Assembly: GCA_964344765.1 (NCBI GenBank)
Contig: CAYFOM010000047.1
Coordinates: 1-29,724, forward strand
DNA: 29,724 nt
Direction of reading: 5' to 3'
DNA from: JACNIZ01 sp964344765
Lineage (GTDB): Bacteria; Planctomycetota; UBA1135
The position numbers and the translations under genes are program-made. The notes below the pieces were generated by a model that saw nothing but the letters and a program-made list of their open reading frames with translations, did no database searches and was not told where the DNA came from. The stretch's first letter is position 1. Every line of letters starts with the position of its first letter. Positions 15,729-25,000 of this stretch are shown here, in pieces.

Positions 15729-17107
15729 TTCGCTACCTCCTTGCTCTTACCTTCCGCTTCGGCCTTTGCCGCAGCGGCGCGTTCTTTGGCAGCTTCGCCG
15801 GCCAGTTGGGCGCGGGCCACGCTAAAGATGTGGCTCAGCGGAATCTTCGACGGGCAGACGTACGAGCAGCAGCCGCACAACATGCAAGTATCCAGGTGCA
15901 GATCGGTCTGCATTTCCTTGTACTCCATGTTTAATCCCAGCGCACCCATTGCTTGCGGATTCAAGAACACCGGGCATGCATCGAGGCAATGACCGCAGCG
16001 TATGCATGGGTAAGTTGCTTCGGGTTGGGCTTCTTGCTCGTTGAGCACGACCACACCGGAGGTTCCTTTCAGAATCGGCGTATCCAAGTTGCCTTGCGCC
16101 GGACCCATCATTGGGCCGCCCATGATGACTTCTGCAGCGTCGTCGGTCAGGCCGTCGCAGGCGGCAATCAAATCGCGCAGCTTAGTGCCGATCGGCACGA
16201 TCAGGTTGCGTGGTTTGTTGAGGCCGCGACCGGTGACGGTGATGATGCGTTCGACCAAACCCAGACCGGTTTCAAAGATCTCGGCGATGGTCGCCACCGA
16301 AGCGACATTTTGCACCACCGCGCCGACGTGCATCGGCAGCCCGCCTTCGGGCACTTCGCGGTCGAGCAGCGCTTTGATCAGCATTTTTTCGGCGCCTTGC
16401 GGATACTTCACCGTCAAACCGACGATTTCAATATCCAAATCCGGCGGCACCGTTTTGCGCATGATCTCAATCGCATCCGGCTTGTTCTTTTCGATGCCGA
16501 CGATGGCCTTTTTCACGCCCAACGCCTTCATCATGATGCGCGTGCCTAAATGCACGCGATCCGGATACTCGACCATCGAACGGTGGTCGGTGGTTAGGTA
16601 CGGCTCGCATTCGCAACCGTTCAACAGCACCACGTCGATTTTCTGATCCGGCGGCGGCGACAGCTTGACGTGCGTCGGAAACGCCGCGCCGCCAAGTCCA
16701 ACCAATCCACCGGCTTGAATTGCCGACAGCAGTTGTTTGGCGTCGAGATCGTGCCAATCCGGAATCATGCGCGGACGCGGAGTCTGCGCCGAAAAAGGAT
16801 CGGTGGCAATGTGAATCGCTTCGACGTACGACCCATTCGGGTGCGGCGCGCGCGCGATCTTGCTGACCGTTCCCGATACCGATGCATGCAACGGCACCGA
16901 CACAAAACCGCCTGCTTCGGCAATCACATCGCCGCGCTCGACGTGGTCCCCTTCGCGTACCAGCGGGATCGACGGCGCGCCGATGTGCTGGCTAAGCGGC
17001 AGGATGACCTCCGACGGGAACGGAATGCGTCGCGTCTTGGAACTGGCGGTCAGTTCCTTCATCTCAGGAGGATGAACTCCGTTACGGAAGAAATCCTTGA
17101 GCTTCAT
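15725..17107 (-). CDS. rnfC: Rnf complex cytoplasmic iron-sulfur/NADH-binding subunit RnfC
   Basis: This 460-residue peripheral protein has a biotinyl-lipoyl-like N-terminal region, an NADH/FMN-binding domain (GGLVGLGGAAFPTHVKL) and an SLBB-like region. Two [4Fe-4S] motifs follow: CIRCGHCLDACP starting at Cys368 and CMLCGCCSYVCP starting at Cys408. It is the NAD+/NADH-reacting module of Rnf. Compared with Proteobacterial RnfC it lacks the long Ala/Lys repeat tail, and ends in a short charged helix. It starts 31 bases after the PFOR stop, the widest internal gap between nifJ and rnfA, so it may have its own ribosome binding site. Confidence 0.95.
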   Translation of the reverse strand: MKLKDFFRNGVHPPEMKELTASSKTRRIPFPSEVILPLSQHIGAPSIPLVREGDHVERGDVIAEAGGFVSVPLHASVSGTVSKIARAPHPNGSYVEAIHIATDPFSAQTPRPRMIPDWHDLDAKQLLSAIQAGGLVGLGGAAFPTHVKLSPPPDQKIDVVLLNGCECEPYLTTDHRSMVEYPDRVHLGTRIMMKALGVKKAIVGIEKNKPDAIEIMRKTVPPDLDIEIVGLTVKYPQGAEKMLIKALLDREVPEGGLPMHVGAVVQNVASVATIAEIFETGLGLVERIITVTGRGLNKPRNLIVPIGTKLRDLIAACDGLTDDAAEVIMGGPMMGPAQGNLDTPILKGTSGVVVLNEQEAQPEATYPCIRCGHCLDACPVFLNPQAMGALGLNMEYKEMQTDLHLDTCMLCGCCSYVCPSKIPLSHIFSVARAQLAGEAAKERAAAAKAEAEGKSKEVAK

Positions 17108-17138
17108 TGGGGGTGGGGTGGCGTGGGGCTGAAGCTAA

Positions 17139-20100
17139 TTAGTTGAACGGCTCGGCGCGCTTGATCCACTTGTCCAAGTCGCGCTCTTTGGGGTTCACCG
17201 GCGTACCCGGGTGGATGATCGCCACCGGGCAGGCTTCGGCTGCTTTGACCAGCTGCTGGAAAGTACCGGCGTTGATGTCGGCGATTTCCGCCTGCTTCAG
17301 ATCGTTGTACTTGAACAGCTTGCCGTTGAGGTTGGTGCACTCGTTGCACGAGGTGCAGCGCTCCGACTCGATGTAGGCTTCCATCGCCATGTCATCGTCG
17401 TCGTCATCCTCCTCGGGTTCGGCGACGGCGGTCACTGCCGGCGCTTCCGCCGGTGCAGCTTCAGCGGCCGGTGCGGCTTCGGCGGGGGCCGGAGCTGCGG
17501 CAGCCGGGGCTGCGCCATTGCCGACGCCAAACAACGATTCGTTGACGTTGATCTCAGCCAGCGGTTCTACCGGTGCGTTCTGAGCTTTGAGCAGCACCTC
17601 GGCGACGGTTTGCGAACCATCTCCGGTTTGCAGCAGGGCTTCAGCCAGGCGACGAGCCACCAGTTGCGGATACTGCGTGCGCAGTTCGCGAATCTTGGCT
17701 TCGTACTCGGCTTTGACCTGGTTGATACGTGCTTCCAACTCGTCTTCCATGTCGGCTTCGACACTTCCGCGAGCAGATTCGGCGACTTCCAAACCGGCAA
17801 GCTGCTTCAGCTGCGTCCAGAAGTTCAAGCGATCTTCGGCCAGCAGCACCATCTCTTCCGAAACTTGCATGCGACGCAGCTTCTGTGCGGCATCCAATAC
17901 GTAGATGAACGGGTTGACGCCTTCGCGGTCGTCCTTGCTCATTTCGACGTACTCGGCAAACAACACCAAGTCATCGCTTTCCTTGGCCGGGCGGAAGTGC
18001 TTCTTGAAGCGACCTTCGGTAGCTGCCCAGTCGGCGACGGTCATCGGCAGTTCCATCTCTTGGGACTTGCCGTCGTCATTCAAGTAGTTCAGCGTGTAAG
18101 TCGGCCAGTCGTCTTCCTGCGCCGGGTTGCCTTCCAGGCTGAGTCGATCGGCCAGCGTTTCGCCGGCGTCCGGATCGTATTCCACGTTCGGGAAGGCGCG
18201 GCATTCCAACGCCATGCGCGCTTGCTTGGCGGCCAAGTCGTCGGCAGTACCGTGCTCGGTGGGGCACGGTGAGTTCAACACAAACACCGCCGGGCGACGC
18301 GATTGCAGACCGCGCAGCACACCACCAATCAGGTGCGAAGCCGTGGCCTGTGAAGACTGCAGCAGGTAAACGCCGCGGTGTGCCATCGTGATTAGCGACA
18401 GCTCTTTGCGCACCTCGGTCTTACCGTGCTGACCCTTGCCGAACATCGCCATGTCGGAAACCTGACCGGTGAAACCACTGGTGCAAGCCTGACCGCCGGT
18501 GTTCGAGTAAACCTGGGTGTCGAGCACGACGACGCGAATCGGCTTACCGGAAGCCATCAAGCGCGACAAGTTCTGGAAGCCGATGTCCATCATCGCGCCA
18601 TCGCCACCAACTGCGATGATCGGCGGGCACAGTTCGAACTCATCGTCGGTGAACTTGTGCCAATCGAAGGTTGCGAATTCCTCTTCAGACTTCTCGGCGT
18701 TGTACTCGCCGGCCAATTCCTGCTCGGCGCGACGGATGGTGATGAAACTATCCGCCATCTTGCGCATGTGACCTTCAAAGATGCCGATGGCGATCGAAGG
18801 TGCGTCTTGGAACAGGTGGTTGACCCACGGGAACGGGTAAGGGTTGTACGGGTAGGTGCTGGACCAAACCGACGAACAACCTGTCGAGTTGGTGAAGCCC
18901 AAAGGTGCACGACCATTGCCGCTCGGACCTTCTTCGTACAACCACTTCAGGTGCTTCAGCTCTTTGATGCGCGTGGCAATGCGTTGCACCCGCGTTTGCT
19001 TGCGCGGATCCAGCGGAATGTCGACCTTGCCGTCGGTGGAGGTCAGTTCTTCCAACTCCATCTCCGACGTGACCAAATCCTTGGCGATGCCCTCCAACTC
19101 GGAAATCATGCCGTTGATCTTGGCCAGGTGCGCTTTAACGCGCGGTGCCAGCAATGCGTGCTGCGCGCCGACGACCAAGTGCAAAACGGTCTTCTCACCG
19201 CAGCCCATGCAAGCCCCGTCACCACCTGCCATCGACAAGTAGTTCTCCTTCTTCAGCAACATTGACGACAGCACGCCGATGCCTTCTTCCATGTTGGCAA
19301 TCTTGATGTACTTGTCGTCGGTTTCCGGAAGCGTCTTCCAGAAGTCCCAGTTGCGGCGCATGGTTTCGACCATGTCGTCGGTCTGCTTCACCGTTTCCAG
19401 CGCACCATCCGGGCAGACGTCAACGCAGACGTTACAGCCTTTGCAAGTTTCCGGGTTGATGGTGATCGACAGCAGCGCGCCTTCACCCTTCTTCTGACCT
19501 TCCGGTCCATCGAAGAAGGCGCCGGTCTTGGCCAGCGGGAAGTCGGCGATCACTTCGAAGACGGCGTTGTATTCGGTCTCGATTTCCTTGCGGCGATCCG
19601 GCGCCAAACCCATCTTTTCGACGGTGTTCTTAAATGCCGGCGCCAACACTTCGGCGAAGGTGTTGAAGCTGCCGCTCTTCATGATCTTGCGGCAGGCGTT
19701 CGCCAGCGGCTTGACCACGGTTGAGAAGCGGCGAATCTTGGTGGTCTTGGCCGCGGCGTCGGCAGCTTTTTTCAGCACGTCGTCGACCGAGGTGACCAAA
19801 CCAGGAATCGCGGTATCGGGGCACTGCGTCCAGCATTGCGCGCAACCGGTGCAGTTGGCCGGAATGAATTCCGGTACCTCAAAGCGCACGTTGGTCATGT
19901 CGCGCATCGTTGCCGACACGGCCGGCATCGAGCTGGTTGCCACAAACGGGTCGGCGATGATGTCTTCGCCGGTCGAGTACATGGAACCGACTTGCTCCCA
20001 GAAACGACCCGAGTGGTACGGGCTCTTGTCGGCTTTCACCGCGACCATGCGATCGGGAATGGTCGGCGGCGGTGCACCTTCGTCGCCTTCGTTGTCGAAG

Positions 20101-22199
20101 GACTTCGGATCGAGCTTGACGATCTGTTCGTATCCGCGGCGAATCACGCGCAGGTTGTCGGCAACAATGGCATCGCCGAGGTGACCGAACTTCTTCTTCA
20201 ACTGCTTATGCATCGCGTCGAAGAAAATGTCTTCTTCCAAACCGGCTTCGTGCACCATCGGTGCGGCGTGGAAGAAAGCACCCATGAACGCGGTGCCTTG
20301 CATGCGGTAGCGCAGGTCGGCGTTCGAGGATTCCTCGGCGGCAATTTTGAATGCGTCGAGGATGTAGACCTGAATGTCGAGGTCTTGAATGTGCTGCTGC
20401 GTCATGCGCGGCAGCGTGTTCCAGAACTCTTGTGGGCTCAGTTCCGACTGAATGATGAACAAACCACCGCGCGAAATACCGGCTAGCGGGTTCGAGTGAC
20501 GGAACACGTTCGGGTCGGGCGACAGCACCACGTCGACCTTGGCGAGTTCGCAGTTCAGGCGGATGTTTTCCGGTGCCAGCGATGCGTAGAAAGTGGTCGG
20601 CTGACCTTTCTTCTCGGAGCCGTACTTCGGATTCGCCTTCATCTTCAGATCGAGCAATTCCGACGCGGTCACGGCAAGGTTTTTACCCATCGTGATCGCA
20701 CCCCAGCCACCGATCGAGTGCACGCGAATAGAAGTGTTGCCCTCGGGCATCAGGTCGACTCGCTCGGCTGCATCCAGCGCCAAGCTTTCGATGTGCGGAT
20801 AAGCCTCGAGCAGGTCTTCCTGCCAAATCTGCAACTTCGGCAGGCGCGTATTGCGCTTGACAAAGTCGATACCCAGATAGAACTGGCGCAAGTGCTTGCC
20901 GCCATCCATCATGTTTTCGACCGCGGCGATGATGTCGTTGGGCTGCAAGTCGCGCGAACCCATGCCGAAGCTGCCGGAGTAGAAGTCCGGCACGTCATCG
21001 CTGCTCAACTTGGCCAAACCGGCATACGGAACCGGCTCACCGGCGCGTCCATTTTCCACACCCTGGCTCATCGCCACGCGAATCTCACGCAGCAGCGGTG
21101 CTTCGACCGCCAACGGCTGATCCAAACGCTCGAGCACGGTCACGGCCTTCTTGCCGCGCAACATCGACGTCACCAAATCCGCCGGGAACGGGCGGAACAT
21201 GGTCATGTTCATCACGCCAATCTTGATGCCCTTGCTGCGCAAGTGATCGACCACTGCTTCGGCGTTTTCGGTCACCGAACCCTGACCGGCGATGACGTAC
21301 TCAGCGTCATCCAGGCGATAACCCATGACGCGCGAATACTTGCGCCCGGTCAGCTTGTAGTACTCATCCATCGCCATGTCGGTCAACTCGGCGACGTGAT
21401 CAAAGTAGTACGGGCGCTGCGCGGCTACACCTTGGGCATAGCTGTCCTGGTTCTGCACCACACCCAGCATCGCCGGGTAATCCATGTCATACAGTTCCGG
21501 GATGCGGCGGCGCTTTTCGCCATAAACCAGCTTCTGCGCCGGCGTCGGCGTGTCGATGATGTCGGACGATTCACCGAGGAATTCACGAATCAACTCCTTC
21601 TCGGGGAAGATCGCCGATTCGATCGAGTGACTGGTCAAGAAACCATCTTGCGCGCATACGCCAGGCGTCAGCGCCAACTCGGCAACGCGGTGGCAGATCA
21701 GGTTGATGTCGGCCGATTCGGTGACGTTCTTGGCGAACATCTGGAAGAAGCCGGTGTCGTCGATGGCGTGATAATCGTCGTGACCGGCGTGCACGTTCAA
21801 CGTGTGCTTGGTCATCGCGCGGCATGCCATGTTGAGCACGTAGGTCAAACGCTTGCCGACCGCGGCGTACAGCGATTCGTGCATGTACGCGATGCCCTGA
21901 CCACTGGAGAAGTTGGTCGAACGCAAGCCGACCAAGCTCATACCGGCAGTCACTGCAGCAGCAGCGTGTTCGCCTTCCGGCTCGAAGAACAGCAAACGAC
22001 GGCCAAAGACGTTGGTCTTACCGGCCGAAACCGCAGCAGCCCATCCTTCACCCATTTGGGTAGACGGAGTAATCGGGTAAGCACCAGCGGCTTCACTGGC
22101 TGACGTCTCCATCGTGACGATGGCGTCGCTGCCATCGGTTGCCACAGGAATGCCTGGGTACTTAGGGGTGAAGTTGGAGTCGGAGGTGGGAGTGCTCAT
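17139..22199 (-). CDS. nifJ: Giant pyruvate:ferredoxin oxidoreductase with a C-terminal ferredoxin domain
   Basis: This protein (1686 aa from this start; usual length about 1170-1230) oxidises pyruvate with CoA to acetyl-CoA and CO2 and reduces ferredoxin. Pyruvate-binding domains (SASEAAGAYPITPST) come first. Two [4Fe-4S] motifs follow: CTGCAQCWTQCP at Cys783 and CKGCNVCVDVCP at Cys919, spaced about 80 residues wider than in the Desulfovibrio enzyme. The TPP domain has GACMGCGE (Cys997, Cys1000), TGCSSVW (Cys1108), GDGAMMDIG, YSNTGGQ and NSPC (Cys1312), so the proximal cluster ligands are complete. About 83 extra, helical residues lie between Cys1000 and Cys1108. After an Ala/Pro-rich and Asp-rich linker, residues 1615-1657 form an added ferredoxin domain (C-x2-C-x2-C-x35-CP). 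The ATG at 22199 overlaps the rnfB stop (ATGA); a start at 22256 would add 19 unconserved-looking residues. Its place between rnfB and rnfC ties it to Rnf. Confidence 0.93.
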   Translation of the reverse strand: MSTPTSDSNFTPKYPGIPVATDGSDAIVTMETSASEAAGAYPITPSTQMGEGWAAAVSAGKTNVFGRRLLFFEPEGEHAAAAVTAGMSLVGLRSTNFSSGQGIAYMHESLYAAVGKRLTYVLNMACRAMTKHTLNVHAGHDDYHAIDDTGFFQMFAKNVTESADINLICHRVAELALTPGVCAQDGFLTSHSIESAIFPEKELIREFLGESSDIIDTPTPAQKLVYGEKRRRIPELYDMDYPAMLGVVQNQDSYAQGVAAQRPYYFDHVAELTDMAMDEYYKLTGRKYSRVMGYRLDDAEYVIAGQGSVTENAEAVVDHLRSKGIKIGVMNMTMFRPFPADLVTSMLRGKKAVTVLERLDQPLAVEAPLLREIRVAMSQGVENGRAGEPVPYAGLAKLSSDDVPDFYSGSFGMGSRDLQPNDIIAAVENMMDGGKHLRQFYLGIDFVKRNTRLPKLQIWQEDLLEAYPHIESLALDAAERVDLMPEGNTSIRVHSIGGWGAITMGKNLAVTASELLDLKMKANPKYGSEKKGQPTTFYASLAPENIRLNCELAKVDVVLSPDPNVFRHSNPLAGISRGGLFIIQSELSPQEFWNTLPRMTQQHIQDLDIQVYILDAFKIAAEESSNADLRYRMQGTAFMGAFFHAAPMVHEAGLEEDIFFDAMHKQLKKKFGHLGDAIVADNLRVIRRGYEQIVKLDPKSFDNEGDEGAPPPTIPDRMVAVKADKSPYHSGRFWEQVGSMYSTGEDIIADPFVATSSMPAVSATMRDMTNVRFEVPEFIPANCTGCAQCWTQCPDTAIPGLVTSVDDVLKKAADAAAKTTKIRRFSTVVKPLANACRKIMKSGSFNTFAEVLAPAFKNTVEKMGLAPDRRKEIETEYNAVFEVIADFPLAKTGAFFDGPEGQKKGEGALLSITINPETCKGCNVCVDVCPDGALETVKQTDDMVETMRRNWDFWKTLPETDDKYIKIANMEEGIGVLSSMLLKKENYLSMAGGDGACMGCGEKTVLHLVVGAQHALLAPRVKAHLAKINGMISELEGIAKDLVTSEMELEELTSTDGKVDIPLDPRKQTRVQRIATRIKELKHLKWLYEEGPSGNGRAPLGFTNSTGCSSVWSSTYPYNPYPFPWVNHLFQDAPSIAIGIFEGHMRKMADSFITIRRAEQELAGEYNAEKSEEEFATFDWHKFTDDEFELCPPIIAVGGDGAMMDIGFQNLSRLMASGKPIRVVVLDTQVYSNTGGQACTSGFTGQVSDMAMFGKGQHGKTEVRKELSLITMAHRGVYLLQSSQATASHLIGGVLRGLQSRRPAVFVLNSPCPTEHGTADDLAAKQARMALECRAFPNVEYDPDAGETLADRLSLEGNPAQEDDWPTYTLNYLNDDGKSQEMELPMTVADWAATEGRFKKHFRPAKESDDLVLFAEYVEMSKDDREGVNPFIYVLDAAQKLRRMQVSEEMVLLAEDRLNFWTQLKQLAGLEVAESARGSVEADMEDELEARINQVKAEYEAKIRELRTQYPQLVARRLAEALLQTGDGSQTVAEVLLKAQNAPVEPLAEINVNESLFGVGNGAAPAAAAPAPAEAAPAAEAAPAEAPAVTAVAEPEEDDDDDDMAMEAYIESERCTSCNECTNLNGKLFKYNDLKQAEIADINAGTFQQLVKAAEACPVAIIHPGTPVNPKERDLDKWIKRAEPFN

Positions 22200-23047
22200 A
22201 CCTCGATGCCGCTTTTGTGGATCTGTTGATCCGGGAACTGGGCCCCGTTCACCCAAAGAATTGCATTGGTGGGGCAGCGTTCGGCCGCCTTAGGAGCGGC
22301 TTTGTGATTGTTTTGGTAGTCGACAACAGCCAAGCTGTCGACGATTTTGATGACGCCTTCGTCGGCGTCTTTAGCGCAGATGCCGCAGCCGGTGCAAGCG
22401 ACATCGCACAAATCCTGAGCCTCGTTGCCTTCCAGCAGGCTCTTACATTGCACGATCAACTTTTGGTTGATCGGCATCAGCGTGAACAAATCCTTCGGGC
22501 AAACGTCGACGCAATCGCTGCATGCGGTGCAAAGATCAGGCGCGACTACCGGAAGGTTGTCACTTCCCATATGAATGGCGTCGAAATCGCACGCCACATC
22601 GCAGTCGCCGAGGCCTAGACAGCCCCAAGTGCAGCCTTTGCCGCCGCCGGAAACCGCCGTTGCCGCTTGGCAAGTTTCGTGACCGGCGTATTGCGCTTTT
22701 TGCACCGCAACATCCGAGCCACCTGCGCACAGCAAGCGAGCGATGACCTTGTCGGCCTCGCCGGCATCAACGCCAAGGAAGCTGGCGACGTCTTCGCGCT
22801 CGTCCTCGCCCATCACCGTGCAACCCGCAGGTTCGCGGTCGCCGTCGTTCAGCGCTTCGGCAAAAGCGCGACATCCGGGCGTGCCGCAAGCACCGCAGTT
22901 GGTGCCGGGCAGCAGCTCCTCAATCTCGCCAATGCGGGGGTCTTCCCAGACCTTTAGCTTGCGGTTAGCAAACGCGATGCAAGCACCAAAAAAGGTGCTG
23001 ACGCCACCGAGGATGGCGGCGGAAACCAGAATCGGCGTGGCCGACAT
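22196..23047 (-). CDS. rnfB: Rnf complex ferredoxin-accepting subunit RnfB (long form)
   Basis: A membrane helix (residues about 5-27) is followed by the Fe-S domain with Cys51, Cys54, Cys59 and Cys76 (NCGACGTPGC). Next is an acetogen-style double-cluster ferredoxin region (GCTWGCLGLGDCDVAC, then CTACSDCVDVCP). The C-terminal ferredoxin region has CTGCGIC (Cys218, 221, 224) and a final RCPTNAI (Cys258). The four cysteines expected for the second cluster of that region are missing, so it should carry one cluster instead of two. RnfB takes electrons from reduced ferredoxin and feeds the membrane subunits. The 283-residue length fits the long RnfB type of acetogens, Thermotoga and Bacteroidetes. 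The gene starts eight bases after orfX and overlaps nifJ, which is an unusual neighbour. Confidence 0.94.
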   Translation of the reverse strand: MSATPILVSAAILGGVSTFFGACIAFANRKLKVWEDPRIGEIEELLPGTNCGACGTPGCRAFAEALNDGDREPAGCTVMGEDEREDVASFLGVDAGEADKVIARLLCAGGSDVAVQKAQYAGHETCQAATAVSGGGKGCTWGCLGLGDCDVACDFDAIHMGSDNLPVVAPDLCTACSDCVDVCPKDLFTLMPINQKLIVQCKSLLEGNEAQDLCDVACTGCGICAKDADEGVIKIVDSLAVVDYQNNHKAAPKAAERCPTNAILWVNGAQFPDQQIHKSGIEV

Positions 23048-23055
23048 TGGATTGC

Positions 23056-24045
23056 TTAGACTTCTTCCAGATTGGCTTTGTTGAGCAAGAAGGCGGCGAG
23101 TTGATCCACCGGGTTGGCCGGCGGGGCATCGTTTTCTTCTTGTGGTGTGGCGTTAGCCCCGGTCAAGGCTGCAAGCAACTCGAGTTCGGCGGCTTGCTGC
23201 TTGACGCTCATGCTGCCCAGCGGCGACAAGTTGGCGTCGTCGGGCAGCGCAGTGATCGTTAACGAATCAGCTAGTGATTGGCCAGCGATCGGCGCGAAGG
23301 TGAAGGCTGCCGAACCAGGAGGAACGATGGCGACGACGCCATGTCCATTCCATTCGGCGAACTTATCCACTGCGGAAGCATCTTCGCATTGCATGACGAA
23401 GGTGCCGGGCGCGATCAAACGCGCCAGTACGGCCGGCGAGCATGGGCCATCGATAAGCAGCACCAGCTTGACGCCGCCATCCATGAATTCGCTGAGCGCA
23501 GCAGTGTGCAAGCTACGGCCATTGACGTGGACCACCAGCGGCGGCGCCATCGCGCGTTCGGCCGGATTCCATTCGCCAAAGTCCAAGCCTTCCAGCATGT
23601 GGCCGTGCTCGGCTTCGTTGTAAGTGCCGGCTTTGGCCATTTCGATGACGCGAGCGGCACCAAATGCGCGACCGACTTTCTTCAGTCCACGACGCACGCC
23701 ACAGCGCACGTTTTTACCGGCGGCAACGCGTACCTTGTTCAGCTCTTTGCCGGCTTCGACCATTTCCAGCAACGCTTGTTGCGCCGCCTTCAACGCCGGA
23801 ACCGCGGCGGCGCTTACCGATTTTTGACCATCGGCGAAGGTCGAGAACTTCTCGATGTTGATGCGTCCGGCGGCAAAGCCACCCAGCTGCGTTTTGAGCA
23901 AATCGTTGCGCGTTTCGACGTCGGCCGACAGACCGGCGAGAGTGCCGCGAACTTGCTCGGCGGCGGCGGACAAGTTGGAAGTGAACGCATTGCGCGGGCC
24001 TTCCAATCCGGCCAGGACCAGTTCGGTGAGGTTGTCAGACGGCAT
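23056..24045 (-). CDS. orfX: unrecognised 329-aa soluble protein inside the KOR-Rnf-PFOR operon
   Basis: I do not recognise this protein. Residues 1-105 are Ala/Leu-rich and helical, possibly coiled coil. Residues about 110-135 are basic (RCGVRRGLKKVGRAFGAAR). Residues about 165-260 look alpha/beta, with hydrophobic strands such as VKLVLLIDGP and GVVAIVPPG. The tail is acidic and Pro-rich. There is no signal peptide, membrane helix or iron-sulfur motif; the three cysteines are scattered. Its ATG lies 11 bases inside the end of korB and its stop is eight bases before rnfB, so it must be expressed with both. A structural or adaptor role linking the oxidoreductases to Rnf, or an assembly role, is inferred only from position. 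Confidence 0.8.
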   Translation of the reverse strand: MPSDNLTELVLAGLEGPRNAFTSNLSAAAEQVRGTLAGLSADVETRNDLLKTQLGGFAAGRINIEKFSTFADGQKSVSAAAVPALKAAQQALLEMVEAGKELNKVRVAAGKNVRCGVRRGLKKVGRAFGAARVIEMAKAGTYNEAEHGHMLEGLDFGEWNPAERAMAPPLVVHVNGRSLHTAALSEFMDGGVKLVLLIDGPCSPAVLARLIAPGTFVMQCEDASAVDKFAEWNGHGVVAIVPPGSAAFTFAPIAGQSLADSLTITALPDDANLSPLGSMSVKQQAAELELLAALTGANATPQEENDAPPANPVDQLAAFLLNKANLEEV

Positions 24046-24988
24046 AGCGATCGAGTTCGGCGTTGAGCAGGTTGATCTTTTCCTCGGCGGTGCGCTTGGG
24101 CACGGTGCGAAGAACTTCGTATTGCGGGAAGGATTGGTCGCGGAAGAACAAGCCGACGCGGACCTTGTCGTCGAGGCTGCCCAGACGACGGGCTTCGTTC
24201 AGATCGAGCGGATCATGGAACACTTGGTTCTTGTAAACCCTCTCCAGCGTTGGGTCCTGAATTCCATCCGCGTGGACCAAGATTTCCATGTTGTCCGGGT
24301 TCATGACCGCTTCTTGGAACACGTCCGGAGTGAAGACCGGGCAGCGCTGCAAAATGCGCACGAAGGAGAACCCCTTATGGTTGTGCGCCGCTTCCAGCGT
24401 TTGCGCCAAGTGCGACGGCATCCAGTCGGCGGTTTGCGCGACGAACGATGCGTTGGTCACACCCAAGGTGGTGACCAGCGGGTTCAACGGCGGCAGGAAG
24501 CTACCGCGCGGTTGAGTGTTGGACTTCAGGCCTTGCGGGGTCGTCGGCGAAGTTTGCTTCTTGGTCAGGCCGTAGATGTTGTTGTCCAGCAGCAACACCG
24601 TCATGTCGATGTTGTAGCGGATGGCGTGAATCCAGTGGCCGGCGCCGATCGAGCAGCAGTCGCCGTCGCCCATGACGACGAAAACGTCGAGGTCAGGGCG
24701 CGCCAATTTGATGCCGGTGGCAACCGGAAGGGCGCGGCCGTGCAGCGAGTGGAAGCCGAAGGTCTTCAGGTAGTGGGGGAATCGACTGGAGCAGCCGATG
24801 CCCGAGGTGAAGACGGTGTTTTCCGGCTTGAGTTGCTCGGAGATCAGCAAGCGCTGCACCGAGGTCAGGATGGCGTGGTCGCCGCAACCGGGGCACCAGC
24901 GAGGGGTCGGGCCCTCGTAGTCGTCCATACCGAAGGTACGGTCATCTTCGGACGGGCAGCTCAGCAGGGAACAGTTCATCAGGGACAT
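24035..24988 (-). CDS. korB: 2-oxoacid:ferredoxin oxidoreductase beta subunit
   Basis: This is a 317-residue thiamine-diphosphate subunit. WCPGCGDHAIL and GIGCSSRFPHYL supply three cluster cysteines and RCPVFTP the fourth. The TPP motif is GDGDCCSIGAGHW...NNIYGLTKKQTSP. With KorA it oxidises a 2-oxoacid, by family most likely 2-oxoglutarate to succinyl-CoA, and reduces ferredoxin. The gene begins 12 bases after korA ends, with a strong AGGAGAT ribosome binding site eight bases before the ATG. Its last 11 bases overlap orfX. The exact substrate (2-oxoglutarate, pyruvate or a branched-chain acid) cannot be read from the sequence alone; the separate PFOR downstream argues against pyruvate. Confidence 0.93.
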   Translation of the reverse strand: MSLMNCSLLSCPSEDDRTFGMDDYEGPTPRWCPGCGDHAILTSVQRLLISEQLKPENTVFTSGIGCSSRFPHYLKTFGFHSLHGRALPVATGIKLARPDLDVFVVMGDGDCCSIGAGHWIHAIRYNIDMTVLLLDNNIYGLTKKQTSPTTPQGLKSNTQPRGSFLPPLNPLVTTLGVTNASFVAQTADWMPSHLAQTLEAAHNHKGFSFVRILQRCPVFTPDVFQEAVMNPDNMEILVHADGIQDPTLERVYKNQVFHDPLDLNEARRLGSLDDKVRVGLFFRDQSFPQYEVLRTVPKRTAEEKINLLNAELDRYAV

Positions 24989-25000
24989 GTCTGGATCTCC

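Noticed and set aside
20496..22103. 535-codon open frame on the plus strand opposite the PFOR gene
   Set aside because: Long antisense frames are expected opposite GC-rich genes with strong third-position bias. The translation has no recognisable motif, and the minus strand encodes an unmistakable PFOR here.
22200..22256. Upstream start for the PFOR gene giving 19 more residues
   Set aside because: The added residues overlap rnfB and do not look like a PFOR N-terminus. The ATG at 22199 forms the ATGA overlap used throughout the operon.
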